From positions 1 to 7,650 of the forward strand of contig JAUWLI010000136.1 in NCBI GenBank assembly GCA_030613765.1: 7,650 nt of DNA, read 5' to 3'. Source of the stretch: Phycisphaerae bacterium. GTDB lineage: Bacteria > Planctomycetota > Phycisphaerae > Sedimentisphaerales > SG8-4. Shown piece after piece: positions 5,794-7,650 of this stretch; the stretch's first letter is position 1; each line of letters starts with the position of its first letter. Under the pieces are notes generated by a model. The model saw only the letters and a program-made list of their open reading frames with translations. It was not told the DNA's origin and did no database searches. The translations under genes were made by a program, and so were the position numbers.

Positions 5794-6267
5794 CTATTCT
5801 TGTCCTTGAAATTCTTGCTTCTGGCCACCCCATGTACCGCCCCTGCACAGACTTTCAATATCCCTCGACACAATCTCGGCGATGATTTGCCTTTGTTCTG
5901 ATAATGTCGGCTTCGGCTGCCCGATTGTATCCACTGCCGGCCCAGATTCCCGCACCTGCTTTTGAGCTTCATCTTTTTCACCGGGCCCTTTTCTTCGTAT
6001 CGCGGTGATTTTTCGATGCTCAGCCATAATCTCTTCGGCAAGATTGAATTTGGGTATTTCGCTTGTTTTTTGGTCCGTCTCAACCGGTGTTTTTGGCACG
6101 GCAGGGGGGTAGGGGGCGTTTTGGGCTGTTTCCTGCAAATTTTCTTCCTGACCTGTTATGTTCCCGTATGGCGGGGCCCCCGGTATTATATCTCGTGCGC
6201 GAAGAACATCTGCTTTGCGCGGCTCGCTATTAGTATTTAATTGTTCATTAATATTGTTCATACTCAC
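5794..6267 (-). CDS. hypothetical small charged, proline-rich protein
   Basis: I do not recognise this protein. From GTG 6267 it has 157 residues. The start is set by CGGAGG (6281-6276), eight bases upstream; GTG 6270 and ATG 6261 are alternatives, and a TTG at 6288 lies before the ribosome site and is unlikely. There is no signal peptide or membrane segment, so it should be cytoplasmic. The N-terminal two thirds are hydrophilic and rich in Pro, Glu, Gln and Asn, and look disordered. Two short helical, probably conserved blocks stand out: FNLAEEIMAEHRKITAIRRK in the middle and LSEQRQIIAEIVSRDIESLC near the C-terminus. A glycine/glutamine-rich tail follows. It has its own promoter-like sequence and lies between a sulfatase gene and a tRNA gene, which gives no functional hint. 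The ribosome site and promoter make a real gene likely. Confidence 0.7.
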   Translation of the reverse strand: MSMNNINEQLNTNSEPRKADVLRARDIIPGAPPYGNITGQEENLQETAQNAPYPPAVPKTPVETDQKTSEIPKFNLAEEIMAEHRKITAIRRKGPGEKDEAQKQVRESGPAVDTIGQPKPTLSEQRQIIAEIVSRDIESLCRGGTWGGQKQEFQGQE

Positions 6268-6275
6268 CACTATAA

Positions 6276-6281
6276 CCTCCG
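6276..6281 (-). promoter_or_regulatory. Shine-Dalgarno of the small hypothetical gene
   Basis: CGGAGG on the minus strand is a strong ribosome site, 5 bases before GTG 6270, 8 before GTG 6267 and 14 before ATG 6261. It favours a GTG start, again within a tandem GTG-GTG pair as in the DUF1080 gene. Confidence 0.65.
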
Positions 6282-6294
6282 TTAACAACTTCTG

Positions 6295-6323
6295 ACTATA
6301 ATCGGATTATCACAATTAATCAA
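6295..6323 (-). promoter_or_regulatory. candidate sigma70-type promoter of the small hypothetical gene
   Basis: TTGATT (6323-6318) and TATAGT (6300-6295) are 17 bases apart, matching four and five of six consensus positions. The expected start, near 6288, leaves a leader of about 20 bases containing the ribosome site. An inverted repeat ATAATC-G-GATTAT (6298-6310, plus strand) covers the end of the spacer and part of the -10 box, so a repressor site there is conceivable. The promoter separates this gene from the upstream sulfatase. Confidence 0.5.
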
Positions 6324-6367
6324 GAATAAAAAACCCATGTCTCTGCTTTCAATACAAATAGATACTT

Positions 6368-7650
6368 TTAATTCGAAATCGAAAGCGTATCACCGGTTTC
6401 TTTTTGCAGTTGCTTGAAACGCTTTTTGAGCTTTTTGATAATCCCTGCATTTGCCGGATCGTCTGCGAGGTTTTTCATTTCCATGGGATCGTTCCTTAGA
6501 TCATAAAGCAGCGTCTTATCGATTTTGGGATAATATATCATCTTGTAACCGTTCATGGTGATCATCCGCTGGAGTTTCACATACCCGCCGTAAATAGCGT
6601 CATAAGATTGTTTACTTTTGCCTTCGATCAGGGGCAGCAGGCTCTTAAACTGGACCTGGGAGGGCATTTCTACTCCCCCAAGATCGAGCGAAGTTGCCAT
6701 AATATCCTGCAGGTAGACGGGGGAGTCGATTTTTTTGTTTTTCGGCACATTCGGGCCTTTGACCATCAGGGGCACTCTTACGCTGTGGTCGAACATGTTC
6801 TGTTTACCGAACAGGCCGTGATGACCAACCGCCAGCCCGTGATCGGCGGTGAAGAAAATGTATGTGTTCTCGGCCTTGCCGGTTTTTTCGAGTGCGTCGA
6901 GAATGCGCCCCACTTGCGCGTCCATGTGCGTGATTATCGCATAGTATTCCTGCCGGTTAACTTTGACGGCATATTCGGTACGGGGGAATGGGCCCAGTTT
7001 TTCATCGCGAAGATTTTTTCCGCATCCGATTGAGTTCTTGTACTCGTATTCATCCTGATAGTTTACCGGTACTTTAACCTTGTCCAGCGGATATTTGTCG
7101 ATGTATTCCCTGGGCGACTGTCGCGGGTCGTGGGGGGCGTTAAAAGCCAGGTACATAAAGAAAGGATTGTCGCTTTTTGCCGCTTGTGTGAGGAACTGTT
7201 CAGCGTCGTCGCCTAAAACCTCGCTCCAGTGTTTGCCGCCTTTCCAGAAGCCGCCGAACTTCGTATCATACGGGCTCCACACATCCTTCTTGCCTTCGAT
7301 AGGGCGGTTATATCCTTGCTTTGTCTGGTTGGGCATACCGGGGCGGACGTTGGTGACGTTGTCGAAGATTTTTTTCGGATCGATTTTGACATGCCACTTG
7401 CCGCTCATATACGTATCATACCCGGCCTGTTTCATGTATTGGGACCAGAACCTCCCCTTTGCTGCTTCGTCCTTGAGAGTTGGTTCTGCATTTTTTGCAT
7501 GCCAGAGGAATCGTCCGGTGTTAAGCATAGTACGGCTTGCCACGCAGACCGCACCGTGCCATGCGCCCTGGTTATACGCGTGGGTAAACGTTACGCTGCC
7601 GCTCACGAGCCTGTCGAGGTTGGGGGTTTGTATCTCGTCATTGCCGAGGG
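6368..7650 (-). CDS. type I (formylglycine-dependent) sulfatase, partial (N-terminus off right edge)
   Basis: The minus-strand frame is open to the window edge: before the GTG at 7606 it already reads GNDEIQTPNLDRL, a typical sulfatase stretch, so that GTG is internal and the true start lies outside. Counting from the first full codon (7648), 426 residues are visible. CVASR (Cys35, codon 7546-7544) is the C-x-(A/P)-S-R motif whose Cys is converted to formylglycine by a maturation enzyme. TMLNTGR, SGKWH (82-86), APHDPRQSP (171-179), FFTADHG (Asp269, His270, calcium and active site) and FGKQN (Lys282) follow in normal order. LLYDLRNDPMEMKNL is the usual C-terminal domain motif. The missing part should hold the first metal-binding Asp pair and any signal peptide. 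It removes sulfate esters, probably from polysaccharide; the exact substrate cannot be read. No hairpin terminator follows the stop. Confidence 0.95.
   Translation of the reverse strand, partial: LGNDEIQTPNLDRLVSGSVTFTHAYNQGAWHGAVCVASRTMLNTGRFLWHAKNAEPTLKDEAAKGRFWSQYMKQAGYDTYMSGKWHVKIDPKKIFDNVTNVRPGMPNQTKQGYNRPIEGKKDVWSPYDTKFGGFWKGGKHWSEVLGDDAEQFLTQAAKSDNPFFMYLAFNAPHDPRQSPREYIDKYPLDKVKVPVNYQDEYEYKNSIGCGKNLRDEKLGPFPRTEYAVKVNRQEYYAIITHMDAQVGRILDALEKTGKAENTYIFFTADHGLAVGHHGLFGKQNMFDHSVRVPLMVKGPNVPKNKKIDSPVYLQDIMATSLDLGGVEMPSQVQFKSLLPLIEGKSKQSYDAIYGGYVKLQRMITMNGYKMIYYPKIDKTLLYDLRNDPMEMKNLADDPANAGIIKKLKKRFKQLQKETGDTLSISN

Noticed and set aside
5778..6083. 101-codon minus-strand frame overlapping the small hypothetical gene
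   Set aside because: Out-of-frame shadow; the 5794-6267 frame has the ribosome site, promoter and helical blocks.
6324..6345. T-run after the sulfatase stop (minus strand) as a terminator
   Set aside because: The run of T on the minus strand has no stem in front of it.
6608..7033. 141-codon plus-strand frame inside the sulfatase gene
   Set aside because: Antisense to strongly conserved sulfatase motifs.

Overview
The window looks like a chromosomal piece of a Gram-negative bacterium specialised in complex glycans, most likely a planctomycete (Phycisphaerae-like). This is an inference from the mix of a formylglycine sulfatase, a DUF1080 (3-keto-disaccharide hydrolase) lipoprotein, exported beta-propeller and alpha/beta-hydrolase lipoproteins, a PEP-CTERM vestige and moderate GC. 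Verrucomicrobiota, Kiritimatiellota or Lentisphaerota remain possible. No transposase, integrase, CRISPR array or phage gene was seen.

Layout: (1) 1-681, minus: the N-terminal part of a DUF1080 lipoprotein that runs off the left edge. (2) 682-1037: a divergent intergenic region with a dispersed GTCATTGCGAG-type repeat joined to a vestigial PEP-CTERM tail on the minus strand. (3) 1038-5362, plus: three exported proteins in a row, namely an alpha/beta-hydrolase (esterase-like) lipoprotein, a glutamate-racemase-fold protein with an export signal, and a BNR-type beta-propeller protein. The first two are 48 bases apart and probably co-transcribed. The third follows a 104-base AT-rich leader with competing inverted repeats. 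(4) 5528-5618, minus: tRNA-Ser(GCU) with a plausible promoter. (5) 5794-6267, minus: a small charged, proline-rich protein of unknown function with its own promoter and a strong ribosome binding site. (6) 6368-7650, minus: a type I sulfatase whose N-terminus lies beyond the right edge.

How the parts may work together: sulfatase, esterase-like hydrolase, putative lyase-like propeller and DUF1080 protein fit stepwise breakdown of a sulfated, acylated polysaccharide at the cell envelope. The exported racemase homologue does not fit this picture and is the most unusual item. MurI enzymes are normally cytoplasmic and about 260-290 residues long. This one has an export signal, 512 residues, an insertion between the two catalytic cysteines and an extra C-terminal region, yet keeps all the recognisable active-site motifs.
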